Source: Gibbula magus
Lineage: Eukaryota; Mollusca; Gastropoda; Trochida; Trochidae
Assembly (NCBI GenBank): GCA_936450465.1
Contig: OW388297.1
Location: 63,858,063-63,922,062 of the forward strand
Direction: 5' to 3'
DNA: 64,000 nt
The notes beneath the pieces are model-generated. The model did no database searches. It was not told the origin of the DNA and saw only the letters and a list, made by a program, of their open reading frames with translations. Positions 34,549 to 46,633 of the stretch are shown one piece after another. Every line of letters begins with the position of its first letter. The stretch's first letter is position 1. The translations under genes and the position numbers were made by a program.

Positions 34549-37204
34549 AGGAGGACTATGCGGGATAATGAGCCCGCTGATGGCGAACGTGTTGCGTGCT
34601 GGTGACATGGTCACGTGACTCGGACTGGGCGCAGACCAAGCGATGTGGTCATGTTTTTGACAGGGGATTCCCCCTTTTCACAGGCGATCGTTGATTGGCT
34701 GTTTCATTCTCGTTCTTGTTTTGGACCCCGCGATCGCTCACTACACCGATTTCATGGTCCATGACCAGGTTCGAGACAACACAGCCTACAGACACCAATC
34801 CCACAGACGAGTTAATTGTGTTGTAGAGGTTTGGACGTCTAGGACAGACGATTTTACTGGAAATCCGGGATCGATTCCTTGATCCCCAAGGGCACTACAC
34901 TGGGTTTATAGGACTTTAGATGTGTAGATGTGTAGGGGGAAAACGAATACAATTTTAAAAAAATGCTAACATGTATTACTATTAATTCATTTGGTATTCT
35001 TCATAAAGCAAAAACTATTTTCGTAAGGAATGACAGATATTTAATTTAAGAAACCATTGTAGTAAAATATATGTAAAAGATATATTTTAACTCATAAAAC
35101 ATGTTAAACAAGTTTTGTAGGTAACAACTTCAATATTGTAAAAAAAAAAACCCAGCATTTTTCATGTCACTCAGTCTCTATGAATGTACATCATACATAC
35201 TGGACAAAACAGTGGCATTTTGAAATTATTCCATAGTGATATATTTATTGATAGTGATGTTTTAATCCTGAAATATATAAACCCCAACTTCGACATATAA
35301 ATAAATATACTCTGTCAATGTCAATAAATATACAAATTTGTTTTGACATCGATTATCCCGACAATGTTGAATACATGTTTTATAAATGTATTGCTAAACA
35401 GTCATTGAATTGTTAATACTGTTCACATAAACCTTCTTATAACAAATTAAATGTACAATATATTGACATGCAAGTCGTGTGTCATTTATCTAGTCAGTAG
35501 TGTATACAACGTGCAGAGAAACTTTGCAATCGACAAATTGTCTAGCCAGACTGGAGACAATTGCAATGCGATTTGGCAATAGAAAGCTTACATATAATGC
35601 TTTGAAGTTTCATCCCCAGGGTTCTACTTGAATCTATGTACAAATAACAGTGTTCAATACACATTGTCTGTTATGTCAGCAGCATTTCCTGTATATTAGC
35701 GGTTGTCGTCTCCACTGACACTACCAAATACCACAATTATGTAACGTCGCAGATTGTGATCACATCATTACACGGAGCCAGATACCTTTCAATTAGCATT
35801 CAATTAGCATTGCTATGTCCCTGTAATGAAGTCTTTTGGTGATATTTTCATTTCTACCACATTTTAAAATATTTGATTTTTTATAAGTTACGCATAGGGC
35901 AAACTGAAAGAAGTCACCAGCTGTAGAAGTCGCCCGAACTTCGGAGACTTTTCACTTCCAGCTGACGCTATAATATCTGCAATAAATGCAATCTGTTTGT
36001 TTCCAAATGTTCCTTTTCAATATGTTTTATTTGTATTTTCTTTTTATGAATTATTGATAGTTTGATATATTTTTGTTTTATCAAAACTAGCAATTGCGTG
36101 AGGTTCAATTAACGGTTTCATGAAATAATTTGGACACTATTACATTTTCTTTGTAACCACTTGTAAAGTTTTAAATGACCGCGGAAAAAATATGGAAATA
36201 TGTAGAAATAATACATTATCACATATGACAACAACATTAAGTTAATTAATTATCAGTTTAGCGCTCACATCGTTTATGCAGCAGCATACCTGCGAAAATG
36301 ATTGCAACATCATTTATTCTAACAAAGTTTGCGGCAGTTGCTGAAATTTAAATAGGAAAGCATGCTCTCAATAAATGACAAATTACCTCAAGCAGTTTAA
36401 CTAGGGATAATGTATTGTTCCTGGACTATTATCCATGTGTTTAAGGATATAAAGAATCAGTTTGGTGAATAGTTTAAACCACTGACGCATGCCAGAAAAT
36501 TTGGGTTGTAGGGTCCGAAGTAAGGTCAATCTTGTCCGAACTGATATATGCAACTTTAACCGGTTTTTTTTCGGTTAATCTAAAGCAATTCTGAAATATC
36601 TATGTAAAATCGAGTAAAATACTTTCTATCCAATATTTTGATTTGCTGAAATTGACATTTTAAAGATTATTATTTATTATACAGTCTTTCATAATATTTG
36701 AATCGGATCAGTGTCCAAGCTTCGGTCAGTTTGCGCTACTCTAACCTTTTATGTCTGAAACCTTTTATGGGTGAAATAGGTTTAATGTAGTTAAATATCA
36801 GATAAGCGAACCAATTTGATATAATTCTTTTAATTTGCGATACACATATGAGTTTGATATCAATAATAAAAAAGGGAAATGGTCTGCATTGTAATAAATA
36901 TAAGCTCATATTAGTATATCACTATATCCACATTTGAACTTGGTTCAATATGGGCTAATTATTATTATTATGAACACAACGCAAAAAGGTAAATAACGCT
37001 ATTATTACGAGCTCGAATTATAGACACTCCGTTTCGCCGTTGAGTAAAGCGAGAGAGGGGTCAGACGCGAGAAGATTAGGAGCGCGTAGGATTGCGCAGA
37101 CAAAACTACGCTGAGTAGAGAGAACGCTAATTGAGATTTCCGGCTCGGCACGCTGTGGTGGTAATTACTCGTGGATCGTTTTAATTATCCCGCACAGACC
37201 TCCT
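34549..37204. mobile_element. 2.66 kb TTAA-flanked element without recognisable transposase
   Basis: The insert is 2656 bp between TTAA at 34545-34548 and 37205-37208. Ends AGGAGGACTATGCGGGATAA and (read inward) AGGAGGTCTGTGCGGGATAA differ at two positions. The terminal 150 bp on each side are GC-richer than the AT-rich middle. No transposase frame was found. It abuts family-A copy 5 and shares a single TTAA with it. The two together lie between two parts of a LINE. Confidence 0.85.
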
Positions 37205-37208
37205 TTAA

Positions 37209-37562
37209 AGGGGCAGTAGCACGTTTTTTTGCTCAAATAAGTCGATGAAATGTATTTGAAAAATAATTTCACTGATAGTTAAACACCCTTCATTCTTTGA
37301 AAAATCAAGATAAAAATGAGTATACATGGCTCAGTAAAGCCATTGGAATTGTTTTTGTCATTCGAAATAATAAAATATGTTCACAATAAAATGGCCGCCA
37401 TGCAATTTTTGCTTTATACGCAACACCATTATTACTACTACGGATAATTGGTTTGTGTAATAAGATGTTTTACCTTCTAAATTAAATTCAAATGGCTCAA
37501 ACTATCATTATAAATAGGCACTTTGAAAAAATAAATTTGGCAAAAAACGTGCTACTACCCCT
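37209..37562 (+). mobile_element. TTAA-flanked MITE family A, copy 5
   Basis: The element is 354 bp between the shared TTAA at 37205-37208 and TTAA at 37563-37566. Ends are AGGGGCAGTAGCACG and CGTGCTACTACCCCT. The core AAAATGGCCGCCATGCAATT is intact. It was inserted at, or immediately next to, the end of the 2.66 kb element. Confidence 0.9.
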
Positions 37563-37566
37563 TTAA

Positions 37567-38585
37567 TCCTTTTGTAATAGAAACGCTAGGGTCATCGATG
37601 ATGTCCATGTCAGCAGATAAATATATTTTAATGTCTGGATTAATGAAATTTTGAATACACATTTTGGTTGTTCCAAGAAAGATCAAAACCACATTTGAAA
37701 AGTAGTTTTCTTACACTAGTCACCCAATTTGTTTTACCATTTTTATCACCCACTAACATCATCTTTTAAGTGTTTTTGGGTAACCTGTCAGAGGGTATGT
37801 CAATAAGTCTCAGCCAATATTTAATAATTTTCATATTCGAATATACATAAAGAGGAAACCTTCCACATTCTCCATACACCATCAGACTAGATGTGTTTAT
37901 TTTTATACCCAAATACTTTTTGCATGCATATTTATAAATGAAGTTTTGTACATCAAAGTGGTGTACGCCCATACTTCTGACCCATATAATAGATTGGGAG
38001 TACCTTTACATCAAATATTTTGTTTAAAGATTGGTATGAAATGTTTCCTAAAACTTTCAGATTCTTAAATATACACATAAATACTTTCTTTGCTTGTATA
38101 GCAGCTTGATGTGAATATTTATTCCATGATAGGTTTCTGCTGAAGTGAACACCAAGATATTTACAGAATCCTGTAGTTTCTAGTTTTTCTTCTTTAAGGT
38201 ACCACTTTTCATTACTTGATAATTGCATTAATTTTTAAATACAAGAACGATTGTTTTATTCATGTTCACTGAGTACTTCCATTTATCAAAGTTACAATCA
38301 CGTTTATTGATTTGACTCTGTTAGCCTTTGATTGTTAACGAGAAAAGGATAATATCATCTGCAAACAATAGTAAAAATGTCTGGGTAATAACCGGATGAA
38401 GCTGAGTGCCATAATCACAGTTGGTATTTATTTGTGCAGCTAGTTCATTTATGAAAAAGTTAAAGAGAAATGGGCTTAAAATGCACCCTTGTCTCACTCC
38501 TAACTGTGTAACTGTGTCACTGGGTCACTATTTGCTGACAGTATATTTTATGCGATTTTTAAATATTTTTTCAAGCAATTTTTTT
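37567..38585 (-). pseudogene. LINE reverse-transcriptase relic, central part
   Basis: From 38585 leftwards the minus strand reads IFKNRIKYTVS, then GVRQGCILSPFLFNFFINEL and the catalytic box FADDII (38354-38365 encodes FADD). Next come KYLGVHFSRNLSWNKYSHQA and VYGECGRFPLYVYSN, then NWVTSVRKLLFKCGF near 37700. These are reverse-transcriptase palm and thumb segments in correct order, broken by frameshifts and stops. The start is truncated. The downstream C-terminal part is probably the fragment at 33990-34544. Confidence 0.85.
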
Positions 38586-38589
38586 TATT

Positions 38590-40487
38590 ATCAATTTTGG
38601 GCCTTATGGGCTCAGGTGAGCAATGTGCTAATATTTAAGGCTTTGAAAATCATATCTTTGTTATTACCCGATCGATGTTTATGCTTGGTGGCTTATTTTA
38701 AAGAAAAATATATTGGCTTTGACGTGGTATATAATATTGAATGATAACATGATGACAACATTCTGAAATATTATTTCAAAGGGAAATGGGGTGTTGATCT
38801 CGTTACTTATTTTACTTTTTGTTAATAGTATAACGGGCTGTATCGCCGACCTTATATGCTTTTAATCGCATTTTGTTCGACAACACAAGCCCATGTGATT
38901 AAATTCAACCCATTCGTACTTATATATGACATATAGCCTAATTACCAATCATGAATAATATTAGCAAATGTTGTTTTGAACAGTATGTGTTTCAAAAGAC
39001 GCCCAATCTCGCGCCATCACCATTCCCAAACCCAATCGCAATTCCTATCCCCAACCCGAAACCTAAACCCAAAACCAAACCCAAAACCCACAAACCAACC
39101 CAAAACCAAAACCAAAACCTCAAACTCATCGCCAAACCTAACCCCAATCGCTCCCTATTTACTTTTCAAACAGTAAAATAACGAAAAATATAACTTTATC
39201 ACCGCGGCTCCACAAAATACCTACAACATTTTCCTCTTCCCCCAGCACAGCAATCTGCGACATTTTGATAACAGCCACCACAAATCCGTGTATAGCTTAT
39301 TTTTTTATATTTTCGTTTGACAAGAATCAAAGTTTCCCATAACATATTTTATATCACACGGACCCCGTTCTGTAGTTGGAATGTTTATATAGGTATAGAA
39401 AACATTTATATCGGGCCCCGGATGCAATAACCGTAAAGCTTTGAAAGCGACGGGCGTTTACGTTTTCTAAACTTAATAATAAAACAACTCAAAGACAGAA
39501 GAAGGCTATTGATGTGTACCACAGACTGGCCTTTGATATCACAAATGGAAATTTTTGTACGAAAAATGAATCTAATATCAACTATTGACAGCAAATCGAA
39601 CGTATATTCTCATATTAATGTACGCTACCTTGTTATAAACCTTTATCAAACTTGAATTCGCCACATAGTTTTGTTTTCAGTAAAGTTGTATATCATTATT
39701 CGTTTTGATCGATTCTTATGAACTTTGCAATAAAATTTCTTCAAAGAGATAAACCCTGGTCCCAAATAACACGAGATTAGCCGCTGTCTTGAGATCAATA
39801 TCCCTAGCACTGAAATAAGTTCCAGAATTTGGACTAATTTGGTTCAATAAGCTGCCAATAGAATCATGTTTAAATGGACGTTTCTTAGGATCGTGTCACC
39901 TTCTTTAACACCATAAAGGTTGGTAACATACAGTTCTACATGGATATAATGTCAATGTGTTATCAAAACTAATGGATTCCATCGTATTTCTTACAGGTGT
40001 ACAGTGGGAACTTAAATATATTTAGGAAGTTTTGTAATACTCGCAGCGTTGTTATTCCCTTTTGGTTTTCCTTTTTAAAAAGATGGTTAATCATATTCAC
40101 GATTAAAACGCATTATATCATGTGACACTTTCATGTGTCAACTAGACAAAATTGACTAAATCAAGTGGACGGATTTCATTTCACTAGTGTTTTTGCAAAA
40201 TTGGTCAATTTAAGTGACTTTGAATTTACCAGTGAAATTTAAATACACATTGAATCAATTTCGTATATTTTTACAACGACGCATAAAACTGCAGAACATC
40301 GTAGTCTGTGAATGGTGATGATGTAATAGATCTAATATTTGATTTTATCGGATTTCCATGTGCAAAATAAAATAAATACCAAGTAGGATATAAAGCTGTA
40401 TCGAAGGACTGGTTGCCACGTGTATGTAGTCGTCGATGTGTGATTAGTAACACATTGTAAGGGACCGCGGGTAACTTTATATTTGAT
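38590..40487. other. Intergenic DNA with an A/C-only low-complexity stretch
   Basis: From about 39000 to 39150 the plus strand is almost free of G and T and consists of irregular CCCAAAA-type words. It makes a Pro/Lys/Asn-rich frame that is not a gene. The remainder is ordinary AT-rich sequence. Confidence 0.55.
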
Positions 40488-40491
40488 TTAA

Positions 40492-40845
40492 AGGGGCAGA
40501 AGCACGTTTTTTGCAAATTTTATTTTTTCAAATTTCTCATTTATAATGATAGTTTGTGTCATTTAAATGAACTTAAGAGGGTAAAACATCTTGTTACACA
40601 AACCAATTATCCGTAGTGGTAATAACGATGTTGCGTATAAAGCAAAAATTGCATGGCGGCCATTTTATTGTGAACACAATTTATTATTTCGAATTACAAA
40701 AACGATCCCCAAGGCTTTACGGAACCATATAAACTCATTTTTAACTTGATTTTCCGATGAGAGAAGGGTGTTTTACTGTTGGTGACATTATTTTTCAAAT
40801 ACATTTCATCAACTTATTTGAGCGAAAAAACGTGCTACTGCCTCT
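40492..40845 (-). mobile_element. TTAA-flanked MITE family A, copy 6
   Basis: The element is 354 bp between TTAA at 40488-40491 and 40846-40849. Ends are AGGGGCAGAAGCACG and CGTGCTACTGCCTCT, with the core in reverse orientation. Confidence 0.92.
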
Positions 40846-40849
40846 TTAA

Positions 40850-42055
40850 AGCTTTCATTAAAAACGTAAATACCGCTTTAAACAATTTTTAAGGATTAAA
40901 TCAAAGTACATGTGTCAGTCTACTAGATTGATAACAGTTAATATTGAAGTAATGAGTGTATTTATTACGGGATTATCCGCCACAACGTGTAAGCTCTATA
41001 GCATGAGTATCTTTACATATGACTTAAAACATGTCATTAAAATTTTAAATACAATTTTATATGGCGCGTTTACAAAAAGCATTTTAACTATATAAAGTAG
41101 TATCAGTGTCGAGGCATGCTAGCTGTGTAGCTCTTGTATACAAGACATAACAACAATAAGGTATGTCTTTGAAGTTCTAATAACTACCGAGCCACGTGTA
41201 GACTGCAGCAACAGAATGAAATCCTTAATCGATGGATCGATCGCTTTAGCGGACATCAAAGCATTATGCTAGGAGGTTGTTATAAAGACTTATCTGCGCT
41301 GGATTTAACTTATATAGATTTATACTGACATGGACGTGTTACCTGAACGGTCAGCTGTTGATTACAGGTGTGTTGGCTAATGAGGAGAGAGAGTAGGTGT
41401 TCACAACTGATAAGGGAAATAACTACCGTTATTTTTAAAAAGGTGTTAAAAGTTATAAAACAGCTGTCTAATGTGTAGGGTAAATGTGTACCTTAGACTG
41501 ACGATATGGTGTTAAGCATGCTAAAGGATATAAGTCGGGTTGACAAAGATTTATAAGTACATAGTTAATTAATGTGTATTGATAAATAACTACACACACA
41601 CATAACGGATAACGGACATATATATGTGTAAGGTTAAAATATTGACGTTTGGCGTGGAAAAACTTAATGAGGGAAGAAATTTTGGAAGGTATGGTGATAA
41701 AAAGGAATTGAGAAAAGAAATGATAAAGGAAGGAAGGAAATGATATGGAAGCTGAGATTCGACGGTTGAAATGTGGTTCAGAAAGATTTTAAAGTATTGA
41801 GATGTGAACGAAATGATAGGACAGACAATACATGATATAGAAAATAACAAACCCAACAAAATCAATACGACGACTACGGTGTTGGTTATATGTACATCCG
41901 GGAAGTGGGAAGTCACCCTATGTATGCAATAAACAGGATGTTGCCATCCATAATGTTAGCCTTATATATATACTTGAAAACCTACGTTACAATGCCCCTC
42001 AACAACTATGTACGAAAACGTGTAAAACTCGTATAATCACACCCATTTTTTACAT
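40850..42055. other. Intergenic AT-rich DNA, nothing recognised
   Basis: A short ACAC run lies near 41591-41602. The minus-strand frame at 41590-41916 is low in complexity (repeated PSF/LPSFL words from purine-rich DNA) and not accepted as a gene. Confidence 0.45.
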
Positions 42056-42059
42056 ATAG

Positions 42060-42364
42060 AATACTAAACGATGTCCCGTTTGATAATATGTTTATTAAAC
42101 AAGTGAGTGGTTTGGTATTTTAACGAGCGGAAACATGTTATCAAACGGGACCGAGTTTAGTATTTTATTTATTACTCAATGATGTAAATAGCGGTGATTT
42201 GCAAGAAAATCGTTTTTAATGACGCTTACTTGCAAATAGGTCACTAACATTGTGACGTCACGCGCCGATTATGACGTTACGACAGCACGCGGTGTTATCA
42301 CACATGTGTGTAACCAACTCATTGTTATCTAATGAGTGATCTCACCACGGTTGAGTAATAAAAT
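42060..42364. repeat. Compound foldback element
   Basis: AATACTAAACGATGTCCCG... (42060-42093) pairs with ...CGGGACCGAGTTTAGTATT (42131-42164) at roughly 30 of 34 positions. Just outside, TATTTATTACTCAA (42166-42179) is mirrored by TTGAGTAATAAAATA (42350-42364), enclosing a GC-richer segment with GTGACGTCACGCGCCG near 42252. It looks like a mobile foldback of unknown family. Confidence 0.55.
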
Positions 42365-43870
42365 ACAATAAATTCATGTCCAATGTGCCTCTAAATTACC
42401 TATCATTAGTGATCATTTTGAAAGTGCATTTAATCATTTACCAAACTGAATTACAAAAAATACAAAAATAAGTCTCTCTCTTTGACAATAAAATTGTCTC
42501 ATGTTAAAAATTTCTAACAAGGGAGTATTGGTTCCTCAAAGTTATTCTCTTCATTTCCCCCCCCCCCCCCCCCCCCCCCTTACAAGTAGGTAATGTAGTC
42601 CACGTAGAGAGATAAGTCTATCTTTGATGACAACATTACTCTCCACTCTCCGTGTGATAACACGGGATAGAGATACACGGGACGATTAATTCATACTAAT
42701 CGGCTTGCTTAGAGTCAAGTCTGGTCAGTGGACTGACAAATGTGTCGAATCAAACACGCACCTGTCCCCGATACAGACTTGGCGACTCTTCATCTGTAGT
42801 TGTTTACATTTCAGTAGTGAAGATATCAGGAACTTCAATCAGGGAACGAATATCAACGTTAAAAATTATGAGCTAGTATTGGTTTCTGTGGAAATATGAA
42901 TCAATAATTTATTGATTATTTACAAGAATTTGGTGTGGAGTTTATAAGACATGTACACATTTCAACATTAAATTTATAAATCAAAATAGGATAATGTCTC
43001 AATAATTACTTGTTACGTATAAGTATAAGCTGTGCCGTTGATTGTGATAAACATGCTATTTTAATTACATCTTTGATAGGTAAATTTGACTGAATTATTT
43101 CTCCTAATGCCAACAAACAGGAGGACGCGTGAGGTGTTTTCTGAGAGAAAGACAAGAAACTGAAGAAAGGCGGGGATGGTTATAAGAGTTATATCATCAC
43201 CTGGTTAACTATAGAAACTCAATGTCAAGACAGAATAATTATATAGTTACTAGTATACCATCAAATAGGTCTGATGAATAAGGGTACCATTACCTTAACC
43301 ATTCATCGATGTTTTCTGAATATGCTAAACTCCTCTGTCAGTTCATAGACCAACACTTTATTGCTTACTTGTGTGAAGTACCGAACGTCTTTCTGGTATA
43401 ATTAACTTCTTTATTTTGTGTAAATGATAGCATAAGACCTGTGGCCTTTAAATGTCTAACTATACATTCAAATTGCTTGATGACGACTATTTGATCTACA
43501 CCACAATGTATGCGTGTAAGGAACATAGAAGATTATAACCCAAATACCTACATCTCATCCTACATGGTTCGAGATGATGAACTTCTGTGTTTAGGAAATA
43601 TGAATTATCAGAAAGATGTAGTGTTTGAGACAAAACGTTCACGTGTACCAATTGGCAATAATGAGAGTAGACACGGGGTACCTTGAGTAAGTTACCTGTT
43701 GGTAATCCTAGGAGAGATGGACAGAATTAATTTGGTGTTATCACTTATTACTTGTGAATAACAATTCAATGCTTACGATAATATACAGGGTAGTCTCACG
43801 ACATCTTTGCAACGCCCTACTTTTATTTCCATCGAAATCAAAAGACGAACAATGTTATTTTAACGACAAT
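42365..43870. other. Intergenic DNA with a poly-C tract
   Basis: A C run of about 22-23 bases lies at 42557-42580. Nothing else is recognised. Confidence 0.5.
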
Positions 43871-43884
43871 TTAATTCAACATGA

Positions 43885-44090
43885 ATCAACAGGCCTAAGT
43901 TCGAATCCCGACAACCCGCTGTGTAGAACTGTCATGTGCTCTCCGTGCATAAGGTTTGCATCAAACGTCCACTAGGTCACAAAATGCTCTCAAGTTTCCC
44001 AGTAATGTACGGTAATCATTAGTGTTGCGGGCTTTCTCCCTACAACAATGCCAGCCGCGATGGGTGAATATGTTTATAAGTATCATTGAC
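43885..44090 (+). mobile_element. Decayed SINE related to the 17477-17781 copy
   Basis: Plus strand contains AAGTTCGAATCCCGAC (box B-like, 43898-43913). About 115 bp further on come GGGCTTTCTCCCTAC and ATGCCAGCCGCGAT, which correspond to GGGCTTTCTCCCTGCC and TAGCTGCCGCGAT in the intact SINE. Head and tail are missing or diverged. Confidence 0.6.
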
Positions 44091-44249
44091 CACTAAATCA
44101 ATCCAGAGTATTTTCATTTATACCTTAAACACGAACCATCATATCATTTTCAATAAAGATAAATTATTACGGGACTTTTTATATCATTGCATTAATCATC
44201 ATATCCAGTACTGCTTCATACTAATACTTTTCATCAGGAATCACACCTC

Positions 44250-44720
44250 CGACACCTATGCCAGCGTTCCCTCCCTCCCCCTCTTCTGGCTCTCCACGTG
44301 TGGCCCCGCCCACTGTAGTGCTGTGTCTGACTTACAAGTGTAATGGGGAGAGTTCTGACGCTACTTTCTTGGTATTTAAACGGAAAGAGAAATATTTAAT
44401 TTACACTTGTTTGCTTCGCAGTTTGAGCGCAAGTTTCAATCATTCCTCTGTACCGCCCTACGACTTATGTACAGCGCGAGAGAGGTATTTGTACCTTCAA
44501 AGCAGGCTGTTTTTGCCAAACGGCCTGATCAAAGCCCTGGGCAAAGAAGGCTCGTTTCAAGCCAAAACGTGGTAAAAATCTGCCAGAGGCTTTGATGCCC
44601 GATCAAAGTGGAGAGTCAACTGTGTGAGAGCCAAATGCGAGGGCTCGGTCGGCAGACTCAATGTTAGGAGGTGTGTGGTACATCCAACAGCGAGAGGGAA
44701 GGTATTCCACACAAGCTCTG
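44250..44720. promoter_or_regulatory. GC-richer unique block with three TCF/LEF-type sites
   Basis: This non-repetitive block contains GATCAAAG at 44527-44534, CTTTGATG at 44590-44597 and GATCAAAG at 44601-44608, all fitting the TCF/LEF core. It also has a GC-box word CCCCGCCC (44304-44311) and an E-box-like CCACGTGTGG. Sp5 genes are known Wnt targets and Sp proteins bind GC boxes, so an Sp5 enhancer about 40 kb away is an attractive inference. The opposing small frames here lack motifs. Confidence 0.35.
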
Positions 44721-45626
44721 TTAACTACATACACCTATACTTACAATAGAGCGACGAGTGTTGTGTAGATTGGTGTTGGATGCGAGGTACAGGTGTCTGG
44801 CCTGGAGGGAAAGTTAGCACACACAGTTGACAGACGGATTATCGTGTTTGTGTTTAATGGTGGGGTTATGCGCCGGTTTATATATTGAATTGAATTGAAA
44901 TATATAAGGAGAACTTGACCGATAAGCAATTTATGAAAACAGCAAAAGACATTGTTGTTCAGATGGTCTGTGCACACTTCCTGTACGATCCGATATAGTC
45001 AGTTTTAATAAAACCATTGGTCATATTCCTAAAATTACTTGTTAGACGAACCTTGCTTAACTGACGATAAGCTTAGCAATGTTGGTTGGACATATTTTAT
45101 GAAACCATCTGTCATTCTCTTCCTTCCCTGACGAATTCCCTTTCATTGGTTGGTAATCTAATCATCGGTCTATATTTTTATCCGTTTGGTGAATAAAAAC
45201 GGTGTCATATTCCCCATATATGTACATGTGCACATACCCCTTTTATGACAATTGTTTCAGCGCGATATCCCTTCGTCTATGAGGTCATAAACAATTGATC
45301 GTGACGTCATTGCAGGTCGTCGGAAGAGAATTAAGTGGGTCTTATTCTCACTATTTTACATGATTCAAATGGATAAAATGGGCAATTAAGAAAGTATTAT
45401 ACTCGAAAGGGTGCCATGTGACTTTCACTCAACTCATGCAAGTTTGTGCAAAACCGTCGCTCTCGCTCGAGTAATACATAATTTACAATCGTTTTGTAAA
45501 GTGCAAGGACACATTTGCTCGTGGAATAAGCTCCTATATCTATATCTCCTTTCTGTAGCCTTCTAATTGTTGCTAAGATTAAAAGTTTGACAAATTAATT
45601 TTTTGGGATCAGAGCATTTCTCTATG
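44721..45626. other. Intergenic DNA, nothing recognised
   Basis: No supported coding frame, RNA or repeat boundary. Confidence 0.45.
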
Positions 45627-45630
45627 TTAA

Positions 45631-46140
45631 AGGCGCTGTAGCACGATTTTCTTACTAAAATACAGTGCTCTCACAAAAATATAAAAAGTGTTACAAATGG
45701 CTAAATAATACTCCTGAATCAATAAAATGGGTTCTAAAACGAATGTACATTGTTCGGTTAAGCCATGCGAATCCATTTCCCTTCGAGTTCGAAGGTAGTT
45801 CAAGATGGTTCAAGTCACCTGACTGCTGTAGCGATACCTAAACACTCAGAGTAGAGCTTTGAATATGGTACCATGATAGAATGGTCAATTATCTTGCTTT
45901 CTAAATCTCAAATTCTTATGAGACCTACAAACCTACCTCACACTGAAAAGTTCCACACCAATGTCGGTTTATACGTCGCACCATTTTCGTTGAATACGGA
46001 TAACCGTTTTCTATGGATACGGCTTATCGAGTCGTGTAATGAGATGTTTTGCCCTCTAACATAACAATATATTGTATAAGCTTCATTGATAAATAGTAAA
46101 TTTGAGAAAACAAAATATGCATGCACGTGCTACAGCGCCT
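45631..46140 (+). mobile_element. TTAA-flanked MITE family B, copy 1 (intact)
   Basis: The element is 510 bp between TTAA at 45627-45630 and 46141-46144. Ends are AGGCGCTGTAGCACGATTTT and CACGTGCTACAGCGCCT. The ends and the terminal 100 bp or so resemble family A (shared GTAGCACG, AAATTTGAGAAAA and AAGATGTTTT/GAGATGTTTT words), but the middle is different. The frame at 45873-46064 is repeat-derived. Confidence 0.9.
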
Positions 46141-46144
46141 TTAA

Positions 46145-46629
46145 TTTAATAGGCTTGGATTATGTGTCATCACATTGCTAGACTTGCTAAAGGAGATGCG
46201 CCGAGGCTTCCAGATAGAACGGTTCAAGGACTTATATCAAATGTAGTGTAAAGTTCTTGAATGGTTGAACGACTATTTGTTCCCAGTTTGTATTGTTCTG
46301 CATGGTAAATGAGCAGTCATACACAACATGTAACATTCCGACATATATTAACATTGGATATACTATCTGCAATAGGTCAACTTTTGGCAATCTTTCGGGT
46401 CGACTCCCTCAGAGTCAGGCACCAAAGACCAGCACTGAGTGTTCCATTTGATTGTCCACTGAGCCACCGAAACCTCGATAACGTGGTCTAACAACTTGTA
46501 GTGAAGTTATTTGTACATTTCATATAGATACAAAGCGATTCAACTTCCAAGGCTGAATATACTGGATTCAACAAAATATAAACTACTCGTATATCATGGG
46601 ACCTGTAGGTGACAAGAAGAAATCATCCG
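46145..46629. other. Spacer between two family B copies, with a tRNA-like piece
   Basis: On the minus strand TGGCTCAGTGGA (46455-46466) is a perfect box A, followed after about 50 bp by GGAGTCGACCCG (46397-46408), a degraded box B. This could be a SINE head or tRNA pseudogene; no acceptor stem was found. Confidence 0.35.
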
Positions 46630-46633
46630 TTAA

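Noticed and set aside
38951..39181. Pro/Lys/Asn-rich 76-codon frame
   Set aside because: It is a translation of the A/C-only low-complexity tract.
44258..44595. Overlapping 62-105-codon frames as a second host gene
   Set aside because: No domain is recognisable and the frames compete with each other. The block is better explained as unique non-coding DNA, though an unrecognised exon cannot be excluded.
46397..46466. Functional tRNA gene on the minus strand
   Set aside because: Box A is perfect, but box B is degraded and no acceptor stem could be paired.
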